From assembly GCF_008801575.1 (NCBI RefSeq), contig NZ_VZPL01000019.1, positions 1 through 64,000 of the forward strand: a stretch of DNA of 64,000 nt, given 5' to 3'. This stretch comes from Xanthomonas cissicola (GTDB lineage Bacteria; Pseudomonadota; Gammaproteobacteria; Xanthomonadales; Xanthomonadaceae). Made by a program: the position numbers and the translations under genes. The notes under the pieces are model-generated. The model saw nothing but the letters and a program-made list of their open reading frames with translations. It was not told the origin of the DNA and searched no databases. Below are positions 35,755 through 45,270 of the stretch, piece after piece (positions within the stretch are counted from its first letter, which is position 1; every line of letters starts with the position of its first letter).

Positions 35755-37427
35755 TGTCTGCAATCACCGATCGGGGAGGCGTCGCCGAGGCACGCCAGGG
35801 TAGCCGCTGGCGCTTCTATCGCGCGGTGTGGCGCTGGCATTTTTATGCCGGGCTGCTCGTGCTGCCTTTCATCATCTGGCTGGCGGTGACCGGGGCTGCG
35901 TTCCTGTACCAGGACGCCATCGACCGCAGCGTGCACCACGGGTTGAAGGTGGTGCCGATAGGCGATGCGCGCCTGCCCGCACAGCAGTTGGTTGCCGCTG
36001 CACAAGGGCGCTACGGCGGCAGCTTGTTTGTGTACACCACGCCCAAACGCGCCGATGCGAGCGCCGAGATCGGGCTGGTGAATGCGCAAGGCGTGCGGCG
36101 GGTGGCGTATGTCGATCCGTACCGTGCGCGGGTGTTGGGCGCCCTGCCCGAGCACGGCACGCTCAGCTGGACGATCCGCCGGCTGCATAGTCTTGCGCTG
36201 GTGGGGCCATATGCCCGCGGCCTGATCGAAATGGCCGGCGGATGGGCCATCGTGCTGGTGCTCACGGGGGTGTATCTGTGGTGGCCGCGCGGGCGACGCG
36301 GCGGCGTGATCAGTGTGCGTGGCAAACCGAAACAGCGGCTGTTCTGGCGCGACCTGCACGCAGTGACCGGTGCCGGGGTCGGTGCGATCCTGCTGTTTCT
36401 GGCGCTGACCGGCATGCCGTGGTCGTGGCTATGGGGCGCGCAGGTCAATCGCTGGGCCAATGGGCATGATTTCGGCTATCCGGCCGGGCTGCGCGTGCAG
36501 CAGCCGATGTCGCAGCAGCGCTTGGCCGACAGTGGCGAGCCAGCGTGGTCGTTGCGGCAGGCGCGCCTGCCGGAATCTGTGGTGCCTGCACAGCGAACTG
36601 GCGCGGTGGATGAGCACGCGCATGGTCAGCAAGCACGTGCGTTGCAGATGGGCGACGAGCATTTTGAGCACTCCGGGCACTCCGAGCACTCCGGGCACTC
36701 CGGGCACTCCGGGCACTCCGGGCACTCCGGGCACTCCGGGCACTCCGGGCACGGAGCGCTCCCAGCGAACGCAGCGCATGCAGGCCGCGAAGAACACGCA
36801 GCGCACCCTGGCCAGTCGGAGCACGCGGCCCAGCACGCGCACTCGGCAGACAACGCACATGCCGATCACGGCGATTCCGCTGGATTCGCTGCGCCGGGAC
36901 GCGGCGCGATCGGTCTGGACGCAGCGATGGCGCGTTTCGAGGCACGCGGCATCCTGCCGGGATATAGCGTGGCGCCGCCGCGTGGTGCGGCCGGGGTCTA
37001 TACCGCGTCGGTGTACCCGGCCGATCTGCAGCGGCAGCGGGTGATCCATTTGGATCAGTACAGCGGTGCGGTACTGCTGGACATGCGCTATCGCGACTAC
37101 GGGCCGCTGGCCAGGCTGCTGGAATGGGGCATCAACGTGCATCTGGGGCAGCAATACGGCACTGCCAATCAGTTGATCCTGTTGTTCGCCTGCATCGCCA
37201 TCGTGCTGTTGTGCGTCAGCGCGGCGGTGATGTGGTGGAAGCGCCGCCCCAGCGGTGGCTTGGGCGTACCGCCGTTGCCTGCCGACCCGCGCACGCTACG
37301 CGGCCTGATGGCGTTGCTGGTGCTGTGCGGGCTGATCTTCCCGCTGGTCGGCCTGTCGTTGTTGCTGATGTGGGCGTTCGATCGTTACTGGATGCGGCGC
37401 GCTCACGCCGATGCCTCGGCGGGGTGA
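35754..37427 (+). CDS. PepSY-associated transmembrane protein with His-rich insert
   Basis: A 557-residue inner-membrane protein with the PepSY-TM layout: helix 1 (FYAGLLVLPFIIWLAVTGAA), periplasmic PepSY domain, helix 2 (IEMAGGWAIVLVLTGVYLWW), helix 3 (AGVGAILLFLALTGMPWSWL), a long loop, and C-terminal helices. Between about residues 285 and 385 the loop is a His-rich region: a Gly/Glu-His-Ser tripeptide repeat, then EHAAHPGQSEHAAQHAHSAD. PepSY-TM proteins are often partners of siderophore receptors, some acting as reductases that release iron in the periplasm; the His tract suggests divalent metal handling. Coupled to the TonB receptor by a TGATG overlap. Confidence 0.85.
   Translation: MSAITDRGGVAEARQGSRWRFYRAVWRWHFYAGLLVLPFIIWLAVTGAAFLYQDAIDRSVHHGLKVVPIGDARLPAQQLVAAAQGRYGGSLFVYTTPKRADASAEIGLVNAQGVRRVAYVDPYRARVLGALPEHGTLSWTIRRLHSLALVGPYARGLIEMAGGWAIVLVLTGVYLWWPRGRRGGVISVRGKPKQRLFWRDLHAVTGAGVGAILLFLALTGMPWSWLWGAQVNRWANGHDFGYPAGLRVQQPMSQQRLADSGEPAWSLRQARLPESVVPAQRTGAVDEHAHGQQARALQMGDEHFEHSGHSEHSGHSGHSGHSGHSGHSGHSGHGALPANAAHAGREEHAAHPGQSEHAAQHAHSADNAHADHGDSAGFAAPGRGAIGLDAAMARFEARGILPGYSVAPPRGAAGVYTASVYPADLQRQRVIHLDQYSGAVLLDMRYRDYGPLARLLEWGINVHLGQQYGTANQLILLFACIAIVLLCVSAAVMWWKRRPSGGLGVPPLPADPRTLRGLMALLVLCGLIFPLVGLSLLLMWAFDRYWMRRAHADASAG
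36666..36752 (+). repeat. 9-bp minisatellite coding (G/E)HS in the PepSY gene
   Basis: Nine full tandem copies of GGGCACTCC or GAGCACTCC (36666-36746) plus a partial copy. Units 1 and 3 begin GAG (Glu), the rest GGG (Gly). Unit length is a multiple of three, so copy-number change alters the length of the His-rich loop without a frameshift. Confidence 0.97.
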
Positions 37428-37560
37428 TGCGTGCGCCGGTGCATGAGTGCAGCTCGCAGCGCACTGCCGTTGCATCCTGGATGCAGCATGCCCATGCAGC
37501 TGCCGCACACGCTGGTGAAGCGTCACTCGTACAAGCGCAACTGGCAATGGGCCGCTGACG

Positions 37561-38286
37561 CTAGATATCTTCGTGGATGCCGCACTCGCGCTTCAGACCG
37601 TAAAAGCGCGTGTCTTCTTCGCGCATGCCGGGCTCCCAGCGACGCGTGGTGTGGAAATCGCCGATGGACACGTAGCCTTGTTCCCAGAGCGGGTGATACG
37701 GCAGGTCGTGCGCTTGCAGGTATTGCCACACATCGCGATCTGTCCAGTCGGCAATCGGGCTGATTTTGTAACGCTCGCCGCGTTTCTGCACGATCGGCGT
37801 CTGCGCGCGGCCGCCGGACTGGCTGCGGCGCAGGCCGGTAAACCAAGTGCCGACGTCGAGTTCGTTCAAGGCTCGGCGCATCGGTTCGACCTTGCGCAGA
37901 TTGTTGTATTGATCGATGCCCACCATGCCTTGCTCCCACAGGCGGCCGTGGCGTGCTTCCATCCAGGCGCGGCTGACCAGCGGGCGATAGACCTTGAGAT
38001 TGAGCTTGAGTCGCTCGGTCAAGGCATCGGCAAAACGGTAGGTTTCCGGAAACAGATAACCGGTGTCGATCAGGATTACCGGGATGTCCGGACGTTGCTG
38101 ACTGAGCAGATGCAAGGTAACCGCCGATTGCGCGCCGAAGCTGGACGACAAGGCCGCGTTCTGCGGGCCGTGCTGCAGCGCCCAGGCCACGCGTTGATCG
38201 GCACGCAGCCCTTCCAGCTGCGCATTGAGCGCGTCCAGATCGTCGAACGCGGAAGAAGTGATCGATGCAGCAGGCAGCGCGGTCAT
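37561..38286 (-). CDS. cysH: phosphoadenosine phosphosulfate (PAPS) reductase
   Basis: A 241-residue cytoplasmic thioredoxin-dependent reductase converting PAPS to sulfite and adenosine bisphosphate. [17 protein letters not shown] is the PP-loop; [27 protein letters not shown] and [16 protein letters not shown] are family segments; the C-terminal [10 protein letters not shown] carries the redox Cys235. It lacks the paired CC motifs of iron-sulfur APS reductases, so it is the PAPS type, consistent with the CysC kinase encoded nearby. The start overlaps the cysI stop by four bases. Confidence 0.95.
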   Translation of the reverse strand: MTALPAASITSSAFDDLDALNAQLEGLRADQRVAWALQHGPQNAALSSSFGAQSAVTLHLLSQQRPDIPVILIDTGYLFPETYRFADALTERLKLNLKVYRPLVSRAWMEARHGRLWEQGMVGIDQYNNLRKVEPMRRALNELDVGTWFTGLRRSQSGGRAQTPIVQKRGERYKISPIADWTDRDVWQYLQAHDLPYHPLWEQGYVSIGDFHTTRRWEPGMREEDTRFYGLKRECGIHEDI

Positions 38287-39989
38287 GCGAGCAATTCCAG
38301 GTCGAGGCGACGGTGCGTGGGGTAGGGCGGCAATGCGATCACCCCGGCGCGATGCAGGAAATCGCCGAAGCCTTCATCGTTGGCGTGGTCGCGTTCGGCG
38401 GCATAGCGCGCCAACAGCGGTTCCAACGCGGCCAGGATCTCCGGCTCGGTGATGTTTTCGCGATACAGCGTATTGAGCCGCTGCCCGCGACGGTCACCAC
38501 CCAGCATCAGGTTGTAGCGCCCGGGCGCCTTGCCGACCAGCGCGATCTCGGCAAGATACGGGCGCGAGCAGCCGTTCGGGCAGCCGGACAGGCGCAGCAC
38601 GATCGGCGTCTCGGCCAGGCCGTGCTGTTGCAGCAGCGGCTGCAGCGCCGCGCTGAAATCGGGCAGATAGCGCTCGGCCTCGGCCATTGCCAGGCCACAG
38701 GTTGGCAGTGCCACGCAGGCCATTGCACCGCGCGCCAAGGCAGTGGCGGACTGGTTGCCGGCGTCCAGCCCGTAGTGCGCCACCAGCGCATCGACGCGTG
38801 CGCGCTCGCTGGCCAGTACGCCGGCGATCACCAGGTTCTGGTTGGGCGTCATGCGGAACTCGCCAACGTTCAACTGCGCGATTGCGCGCAACCCACTCAG
38901 ATGTGCTGCGGTATCGGTGTCGGCAATGCGACCGGCCGGCAGCGACAGGGTCAGATGCCATAGCCCGTCTTCGCCTTCGACCCAGCCATAGCGGTCGCCG
39001 TTGTGGTCGAACGCGAACGGCTGCGCCGGTTGCAGTGCGAAGCCGGCGCGGCGTGCGATCTCGGCCACGATGGTGTCCAGCCCGTGGTCGTCGATGGTGT
39101 ACTTGAAGCGTGCGCGCTTGCGCACCGCACGGTTGCCGAAGTCGCGTTGCGTGGTGACCACCGCAGCGGCGATATCCAGCAACTGTTTGCGGGTCACGAA
39201 GCCGATCACGTTGGCCACGCGCGGCCAGGTCTCGGCATCGCCGTGCGAGGCGCCCATGCCGCCACCGATGCTGACGTTGTAGCCCAGCAACTGCCCATCG
39301 CGCAGGATGGCGATAAAGCCCAGATCGTTGGCGAACACGTCCACATCGTTGAGCGGCGGTGCGGCGAAACCGATCTTGAATTTGCGCGGTAGATAGCGCT
39401 CGCCATAGATCGGCTCGTCCTCGCTGCCGGAGCCGGACACGCGCTCTTCGTCCAGCCAGATTTCGTAGTACGCCCGCGTGTTGGGCAACAGGTGTTCGGA
39501 AACGCGCGCGGCATCGGCATACAGCGTGGCATGCGCCTGCGACAGCAGCGGATTCGCGGCCACCTGCACGTTGCGATTCACATCGCCGCAGGCGGCCAGC
39601 GTATCGATCAGAGTGGCATTGATGGCCTGCATGGTGGCCTTCAATTCGCGCTTGATCACGCCATGAAACTGGAATGCCTGGCGCGTGGTGATGCGTAGCG
39701 AATGATTGGCGTAGCGGGTGGCGATGCCATCCAGTGCCAGCCATTGCGTGGGCGTGATCACCCCGCCCGGCGTGCGCGTGCGGATCATGAACTGGTACGC
39801 CGGCTCCAGCTTCTGCCGCCGCCGCTCGTCGCGAATATCGCGGTCGTCCTGCTGGTAGCTGCCGTGGTACTTGATCAGGGTCTGATCGTCCTCACGCAAC
39901 GCACCGGTCACCGCATCGGCCAGGCTCTGTTCCAGCGACCCACGCAGACGGCGGCTTTCGGATTTGATGTCTTCGACGGAGTGGCTCAT
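38283..39989 (-). CDS. cysI: sulfite reductase hemoprotein beta subunit
   Basis: A 568-residue subunit carrying siroheme and a 4Fe-4S cluster, reducing sulfite to sulfide with electrons from CysJ. Cluster ligands lie in [20 protein letters not shown] and [20 protein letters not shown]; substrate-binding Arg/Lys are in [20 protein letters not shown]. The ATG at 39989 gives the normal N-terminus ([20 protein letters not shown]), but no ribosome-binding site precedes it: a heptamer-repeat element directly abuts the codon. An in-frame ATG at 40055 inside the element would add 22 residues including IPHSRFSIL. Middle gene of cysJ-cysI-cysH. Confidence 0.95.
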   Translation of the reverse strand: MSHSVEDIKSESRRLRGSLEQSLADAVTGALREDDQTLIKYHGSYQQDDRDIRDERRRQKLEPAYQFMIRTRTPGGVITPTQWLALDGIATRYANHSLRITTRQAFQFHGVIKRELKATMQAINATLIDTLAACGDVNRNVQVAANPLLSQAHATLYADAARVSEHLLPNTRAYYEIWLDEERVSGSGSEDEPIYGERYLPRKFKIGFAAPPLNDVDVFANDLGFIAILRDGQLLGYNVSIGGGMGASHGDAETWPRVANVIGFVTRKQLLDIAAAVVTTQRDFGNRAVRKRARFKYTIDDHGLDTIVAEIARRAGFALQPAQPFAFDHNGDRYGWVEGEDGLWHLTLSLPAGRIADTDTAAHLSGLRAIAQLNVGEFRMTPNQNLVIAGVLASERARVDALVAHYGLDAGNQSATALARGAMACVALPTCGLAMAEAERYLPDFSAALQPLLQQHGLAETPIVLRLSGCPNGCSRPYLAEIALVGKAPGRYNLMLGGDRRGQRLNTLYRENITEPEILAALEPLLARYAAERDHANDEGFGDFLHRAGVIALPPYPTHRRLDLELLA

Positions 39990-40093
39990 GAGAATCGAGA
40001 ATCGGGAATGGGGAATCGTGAAAAGCGGCGCAGTTGGTCGGAAGAACTCGGACATGGGCTGTTCCCATTCCCGATTCCCCACTCGCGATTCCC
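39990..40093. repeat. 104-bp heptamer-armed palindromic element between cysJ and cysI
   Basis: Arm 1 is four heptamers of GRGAATS type (39990-40017), arm 2 is four heptamers ending GATTCCC (40066-40093: CATTCCC, GATTCCC, CACTCGC, GATTCCC), and the spacer is 48 bases. The arms are complementary, so an mRNA hairpin of about 28 bp with mismatches is possible. The element fills almost the whole 108-bp gap between the cysJ stop and the cysI ATG. On the coding strand the spacer begins GGAACAGC, as in the cysN copy. Confidence 0.9.
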
Positions 40094-40097
40094 GGCA

Positions 40098-41945
40098 CTA
40101 ATAGACATCCCGTGCATAGCGCCCCTCCACCTGCAGTTGGGTGAGATACGCGGCGGCGGCCTCGGCATCCTGGGCGCCGTGGGTGGCGACGATGTCGAGC
40201 AGGGCCGCATGCACGTCCTTGCCCATGCTGGTGGCGCCGCACACATACACGTGCGCGCCGCCCTGCAGCCAGGCATAGACCTCGGCGCCACGCGCGCGCA
40301 GGCGATGTTGCACGTAGAGCTTTTCGGCCTGGTCGCGCGAGAACGCCAGATCCAGCGCGTGCAACTCGCCGCGTCTCAGGGCCAGCTGCCATTCGGCCTG
40401 GTACAGGAAATCGGTATTGAAATGCTGGGCGCCGAAGAACAGCCAGTTACGGCCCTTGGCGCCGGTTTCCGCGCGCTCCTGCACGAAGCCGCGGAACGGC
40501 GCCACGCCGGTGCCCGGGCCGATCATCAGGATGTCGCGATCGGCATCGGCCGGTACCCGGAAGCGCTCGTTCGGTTCGATGTAGACCGGCGTGGTGTCGC
40601 CTTCGCCAAGCGCGGCCAGAAAGCCGCTGGCCGCACCCAGATGCGCATGCCCATGCGCCTGGTAGGTGACCTCGTCCACGGTCAGATGCACTTCATCGCC
40701 CACGCGCTTGCGGCTGGAGGCGATGGAGTACAGCCGCGGGGTGAGGGGACGCAGCGCGGCGAGCAGGCCGGCGTGGTCCCAATCCGCCGGCCAGCGGCGC
40801 AGCACGTCGATCACTTGATGATCGGCGAGCAGCGACGCCAGGCCGGCAGTCTGGGTGGGGGCGAGCAGCGCTTGCAGTTCTTGCGCGCCTGCGCGCTCGG
40901 CATGTGCGGTGAGGAACGGCCGCGATAGCTTGGTCAGTTCGCGCTGGGTGGCGAGCCATGCATGCAATGCCAATGTCTGCTCGCCGATGGTGACCGCGGC
41001 ATCGCCGTCCAACCGCAAGGTCTGCAGCACCGCATCGACCAATGCGGGCGGATTGCGGTGGCGGATGCCCAGCGCGTCGCCCGGCTCATAGCTCAGGCCG
41101 CTGCCTTGCAGCGAAAATTCCAGATGCCGCACGCGCTTGCCGGGCGCCGAATAGACGCGAAATCCCGGGCCCTTGAAGTCGCGTCCGCTGATGATCTGAT
41201 TGGACAACAACTCGGCGGCGAACGGCTGCTGGTGCGACCACACCGGCGTGGCCGGGCTGCTGCGCAGCGGCGTGACCGTGGCCGAGTGCAGGCCGCCCTT
41301 GAGCTGCTCGCGCGCATGCGTGAGCGCCTGTGCGCGCCACGGCAGGGCAACGCTGTCGATGTCCAGATCGGCTTCGCCGCGCGGCTGCACGCGGCTGCCG
41401 CCCAGTTCGGCCAGGCGCTCGTCGATGCGCCGGGCAATACCGCAGAAATCGGCATAACTGGAATCGCCCAGGCCCAGGACCGCGTACTTGAGCTCGGGCA
41501 CCTTAGGCGCGCGACGGCTGGTCAGGAATTCCACCAGGCCGATCGCATCGTCTGGCGGGTCACCTTCGCCCTGGGTGCTGATCACCACATACAACAGCCG
41601 CTCACTGGCCAGCTCGCGGGTGGGGTAGGCGTCGGCGCGCACCAGGCGCACGCTCAGACCCGCGGCTTCGGCCTCGGCGGCTAGGTGCTCTGCCTCGCGA
41701 CGGGCATTGCCGGTCTGGCTGCCGTACACCACGGTCAGGCGTTGGCCTTCCTGGGCGAGTGGGTGCGCCTGTCCGCCCGGCAACACCGCCAGCGAGCGCG
41801 GCGGATGGCCCTGCGCCAGCCCGGCAGCGTAGCCGGACAGCCACCACAGCGATGCGGTGTCCAGGCCGTCGACCAACCGGTCCAGCAGCACCTTGCGCTC
41901 GTCGGGCAAGGGGCTGGGCGGTAGCGCGGAACTGGCGGCGGTCAT
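40098..41945 (-). CDS. cysJ: sulfite reductase flavoprotein alpha subunit
   Basis: A 615-residue NADPH-dependent flavoprotein that feeds electrons to CysI. The flavodoxin/FMN domain (about 65-205) has [30 protein letters not shown] and [13 protein letters not shown]. The FAD domain has [19 protein letters not shown]. The NADPH domain has [18 protein letters not shown] and NWLFFGAQH, ending in YARDVY with the terminal aromatic that stacks on FAD. It is the first gene of cysJIH and faces cysD across a 179-bp promoter region. Confidence 0.95.
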   Translation of the reverse strand: MTAASSALPPSPLPDERKVLLDRLVDGLDTASLWWLSGYAAGLAQGHPPRSLAVLPGGQAHPLAQEGQRLTVVYGSQTGNARREAEHLAAEAEAAGLSVRLVRADAYPTRELASERLLYVVISTQGEGDPPDDAIGLVEFLTSRRAPKVPELKYAVLGLGDSSYADFCGIARRIDERLAELGGSRVQPRGEADLDIDSVALPWRAQALTHAREQLKGGLHSATVTPLRSSPATPVWSHQQPFAAELLSNQIISGRDFKGPGFRVYSAPGKRVRHLEFSLQGSGLSYEPGDALGIRHRNPPALVDAVLQTLRLDGDAAVTIGEQTLALHAWLATQRELTKLSRPFLTAHAERAGAQELQALLAPTQTAGLASLLADHQVIDVLRRWPADWDHAGLLAALRPLTPRLYSIASSRKRVGDEVHLTVDEVTYQAHGHAHLGAASGFLAALGEGDTTPVYIEPNERFRVPADADRDILMIGPGTGVAPFRGFVQERAETGAKGRNWLFFGAQHFNTDFLYQAEWQLALRRGELHALDLAFSRDQAEKLYVQHRLRARGAEVYAWLQGGAHVYVCGATSMGKDVHAALLDIVATHGAQDAEAAAAYLTQLQVEGRYARDVY

Positions 41946-42124
41946 TCGGATCCGGGGGGCTTGATGAGAGTGACGATGTTAGGGAAGCGTTGCGCCCACC
42001 AGAAAGGAATTGCCGTTATCGCGTTATGCCGGGCGCTTATTTCGTGCAGTCATCAGGGCGGCACACACTGCGGCGCCTTGCCCTACCATCGGCTGGTCTG
42101 CCCGCCGACATCCACGATATCCCG
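41946..42124. promoter_or_regulatory. cysJ/cysD divergent promoter region
   Basis: This 179-bp gap separates the assimilatory reduction operon from the sulfate-activation operon. Three TTAT motifs occur in one short stretch (42016-42019, 42024-42027, 42037-42040), the kind of AT-rich array bound by CysB. Comparison with the cysG/cysB region suggests shared control, but exact promoter boxes are not clear. Confidence 0.45.
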
Positions 42125-43033
42125 ATGACTCTGCCGCCGCTGTCCCATCTCGACCGGCTCGAAGCCGAAAGCATCCACATCCTGCGCGAAGTCGCCGCCG
42201 AGTTCCGGGTTCCGGTCATGCTGTATTCGGTGGGCAAGGACAGCTCGGTGCTGCTGCACCTGCTGCTCAAGGCGTTCGCGCCGTCGCGGCCGCCGATCCC
42301 GCTGCTGCATATCGACACACGCTGGAAGTTCCGCGAGATGATCGCCTTCCGCGACCGCCGCGCGGCCGAGACCGGGGTGGACCTGCGCGTGCACATCAAC
42401 CCCGACGGCGTTATGCAGGACGTTGGCCCGATCAGCCACGGTGCCGCCGTGCACACCGACATCATGAAAACCCAGGGCCTGAAGCAGGCCCTGGAGCACG
42501 GCGGCTTCGATGCGGCGATCGGCGGGGCACGCCGCGACGAAGAGAAATCGCGCGCCAAGGAGCGCGTCTTTTCGTTTCGCACTGCGCGCCACCGCTGGGA
42601 TCCGAAGAACCAGCGCCCGGAGTTGTGGAATCTGTACAATGCGCGCACCGGTCCGGGCGAAAGCGTGCGTGTGTTTCCGCTCTCCAACTGGACCGAGCTG
42701 GACATCTGGCTGTACATCTACCGCGAGAAGATTCCGGTGGTGCCGCTGTACTTCGCCGCCCCGCGCCCGGTGGTGGAGCGCGATGGTGCCTGGATCATGG
42801 TCGACGACGCGCGCCTGCCGCTGGACCCGGGCGAAACCCCGCAACTGCGCTCGGTGCGCTTCCGCACGCTGGGCTGCTACCCGCTCACCGGCGCCATCGA
42901 CTCCAACGCCGACACGCTGGAAGCGGTCATCGCCGAAATGCTGGTCAGCACCAGCTCCGAGCGCCAGGGCCGCATGATCGACCACGCCCCGGGCGCCTCG
43001 ATGGAACAGAAGAAGCTTGAGGGGTATTTCTGA
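42125..43033 (+). CDS. cysD: sulfate adenylyltransferase subunit 2
   Basis: A 302-residue subunit of ATP sulfurylase that adenylates sulfate to [19 protein letters not shown] and [20 protein letters not shown] form the PP-loop N-terminus; [38 protein letters not shown] and [19 protein letters not shown] are family signatures; it ends [13 protein letters not shown]. The stop shares one base with the cysN ATG, and GAGGGG within its last codons is the cysN ribosome-binding site. Confidence 0.95.
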   Translation: MTLPPLSHLDRLEAESIHILREVAAEFRVPVMLYSVGKDSSVLLHLLLKAFAPSRPPIPLLHIDTRWKFREMIAFRDRRAAETGVDLRVHINPDGVMQDVGPISHGAAVHTDIMKTQGLKQALEHGGFDAAIGGARRDEEKSRAKERVFSFRTARHRWDPKNQRPELWNLYNARTGPGESVRVFPLSNWTELDIWLYIYREKIPVVPLYFAAPRPVVERDGAWIMVDDARLPLDPGETPQLRSVRFRTLGCYPLTGAIDSNADTLEAVIAEMLVSTSSERQGRMIDHAPGASMEQKKLEGYF

Positions 43034-45009
43034 TGGGCAGCGAATGGGGAATCGGGAATGGAGAATCGGAACAGCAGATTGCCGCGGATGCAGTGAGGGA
43101 GGGCACCGCCGTTGCGATTCCCGATTCCCGATTCCCGATTCCCGGCACCATCGGTGCCTACCTCCATCAACACGAATCCAAGCCGCTGCTGCGCTTCATC
43201 ACCTGCGGCAGTGTGGACGACGGCAAGAGCACGCTGATCGGGCGGTTGCTGTACGACAGCAAGCGCCTGTTCGACGATCAACTTGCCGCGCTGGAAAGCG
43301 ACAGCCGACGGCATGGCACCCAGGGCGGGCGCATCGACTATGCACTGCTGATGGACGGGCTGGCGGCCGAACGCGAGCAGGGCATCACCATCGATGTGGC
43401 CTACCGCTATTTCGATACAGACCGGCGGAAATTCATCGTGGCCGATTGCCCCGGGCACGAGCAGTACACGCGCAACATGGCCACCGGCGCGTCGACTGCC
43501 GATGTGGCGGTGGTGCTGGTGGATGCGCGCAAGGGCCTGCTCACGCAGACCCGCAGGCATAGCTACATCGTGTCGTTGCTGGGCATCGGGCATGTGGTGC
43601 TGGCGGTCAACAAGATGGACCTGGTGGACTACGACGCGCAGGTGTTCGCCGACATCGCAGAAGGCTACGCCGCGCTCGCCGCGCAGCTGGGCATCGGCCA
43701 GGTGCAGTGCATTCCGATGTCGGCGCTGGCGGGCGAAAATCTGTCCAGCGCTTCGATGCGGATGCCGTGGTACAGCGGCCCGCATCTGCTGCAGCACCTG
43801 GACACCGTGCAGTTGGAGCCGCCGGACGCCGCCAGCGGCCTGCGCCTGCCGGTGCAATGGGTCAACCGCCCCAACGCGCAGTTCCGTGGCTACGCGGGCA
43901 CGATTGCCGCCGGCCAGGTGCGTGCGGGCGATGCGGTGGTGGTGGTGCCGTCCGGACGCCGCACGCAGGTGGCAAGCGTGCGCGATGCCAATGGCGAGGT
44001 CGACAGCGCGCGCGCCGGGCAGGCGGTGACGCTGACTTTGCGCGATGAGATCGACATCAGCCGTGGCGACATCATTGCCGCCATCGACGACCCGCCGGAA
44101 GTGGCCGACCAGTTCGCCGCGCATCTGCTGTGGATGGACGATGCTGCGTTGCTGCCCGGCCGTCCGTACTGGCTCAAGATCGGCACCCGCACGGTCACCG
44201 TAAGCGTCAGCGACATCAAGCACAAGGTCGATGTGAACACGCAGGAGCGGCTGGCCGCCAAACGGCTGGAGCTCAACGAAGTGGGCTACTGCAACCTGGC
44301 GCTGGACGAGCCCATCGCGTTCTCGCCCTATGCGCGCAACCGCGTGCTCGGCGGTTTCATCCTGATCGACCGGCAGAGCAATGCCACGGTGGCCGCCGGC
44401 ACGCTGGAATTCGCGTTGCGCCGCGCCGGCAACGTGCACTGGCAGCATCTGGACGTGGATCGCGGCGCGCGTGCGCGCATCAAGGGCCAGGCGCCACGCG
44501 TGTTGTGGTTTACCGGGCTGTCGGGTGCCGGCAAGTCCACTGTCGCCAACCTGGTGGACAAGCGCCTGCACGCGCTGGGCTATCACACCTTCATCCTGGA
44601 CGGCGACAACGTGCGCCACGGGCTCAACCGCGATCTGGGCTTCACCGACGAAGACCGCGTGGAAAACATCCGTCGTGTGGCCGAAGTGGCCCGCCTGATG
44701 GCCGATGCCGGCCTGATCGTGCTGGTGAGTTTCATTTCGCCGTTCCGCGCCGAGCGGCAACTGGCACGCGAGCGCTTCGACCAGGGCGAGTTTATCGAGG
44801 TCTTCGTGGACGTGCCGCTGGCGGTCGCCGAGGCGCGCGACGTGAAAGGGCTGTACCGCAAGGCGCGTGCCGGCCAGATTCCCAATTTCACCGGGATCGA
44901 CTCGCCGTACGAGGCACCCCAGACTCCGGAGATCCATCTTCACGCCGATGGTGAGAATGTAGAGGCGCTGGCGCACCATGTGCTCGAATATCTGGGGCTG
45001 GAACGCTAA
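43033..45009 (+). CDS. cysNC: bifunctional sulfate adenylyltransferase subunit 1 / adenylylsulfate kinase
   Basis: A 658-residue fusion. CysN (to about residue 470) is a GTPase driving APS synthesis: [16 protein letters not shown] (G1), [13 protein letters not shown] (G3), NKMDLVDY (G4). CysC (about 480-658) phosphorylates APS to [53 protein letters not shown]. Residues 4-37 are encoded exactly by a 102-bp heptamer-repeat element ([12 protein letters not shown] to IPDSRFPIP); without it the protein would read [14 protein letters not shown], a normal CysN start. The ATG at 43033 has GAGGGG eight bases upstream and overlaps cysD by one base. Confidence 0.95.
   Translation: MGSEWGIGNGESEQQIAADAVREGTAVAIPDSRFPIPGTIGAYLHQHESKPLLRFITCGSVDDGKSTLIGRLLYDSKRLFDDQLAALESDSRRHGTQGGRIDYALLMDGLAAEREQGITIDVAYRYFDTDRRKFIVADCPGHEQYTRNMATGASTADVAVVLVDARKGLLTQTRRHSYIVSLLGIGHVVLAVNKMDLVDYDAQVFADIAEGYAALAAQLGIGQVQCIPMSALAGENLSSASMRMPWYSGPHLLQHLDTVQLEPPDAASGLRLPVQWVNRPNAQFRGYAGTIAAGQVRAGDAVVVVPSGRRTQVASVRDANGEVDSARAGQAVTLTLRDEIDISRGDIIAAIDDPPEVADQFAAHLLWMDDAALLPGRPYWLKIGTRTVTVSVSDIKHKVDVNTQERLAAKRLELNEVGYCNLALDEPIAFSPYARNRVLGGFILIDRQSNATVAAGTLEFALRRAGNVHWQHLDVDRGARARIKGQAPRVLWFTGLSGAGKSTVANLVDKRLHALGYHTFILDGDNVRHGLNRDLGFTDEDRVENIRRVAEVARLMADAGLIVLVSFISPFRAERQLARERFDQGEFIEVFVDVPLAVAEARDVKGLYRKARAGQIPNFTGIDSPYEAPQTPEIHLHADGENVEALAHHVLEYLGLER
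43042..43143. repeat. 102-bp heptamer-armed element inside the cysN coding region
   Basis: Arm 1 is four GAATSGR heptamers (43042-43069); the spacer is 46 bases (43070-43115); arm 2 is four perfect GATTCCC units (43116-43143). Total length is 34 codons and it begins precisely at codon 4. Same architecture as the cysJ-cysI copy, with a spacer starting AACAGC after GG and ending with a similar GCCGTT stretch before the second arm. Confidence 0.92.
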
Positions 45010-45270
45010 GCACGGCTAACACCGCAGGGCAGGCGATCCTCAGGCAAGCGCGGTAAGTGTGCGCAGCGGCGGTGTATGACCCCATACATGCCGTTGCTGC
45101 AGACCGGTTGCGCCCGTCTGGCGAATGCGCAGCCGGGTCTTGGTCGCGCCGACCAGCGCATCGTGCCAAGGACGGCAAGGGTCTTTGGTCATGGTGCAAA
45201 GCGCGCCCTTTCTGTCAATTCATGACGGCTAGGTCGGTAAACTTTCGACGTACCCCGCCAGGATGTCCTG

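Noticed and set aside
36666-36752. Tandem repeats considered as a CRISPR-like array
   Set aside because: Units are 9 bp, contiguous, without spacers, and encode a tripeptide repeat in a conserved frame.
43093-43095. In-frame GTG as an alternative cysN start downstream of the first repeat arm
   Set aside because: It has a GC-poor match to a ribosome-binding site compared with GAGGGG before ATG 43033, and would still include the second arm, so it does not remove the insertion.
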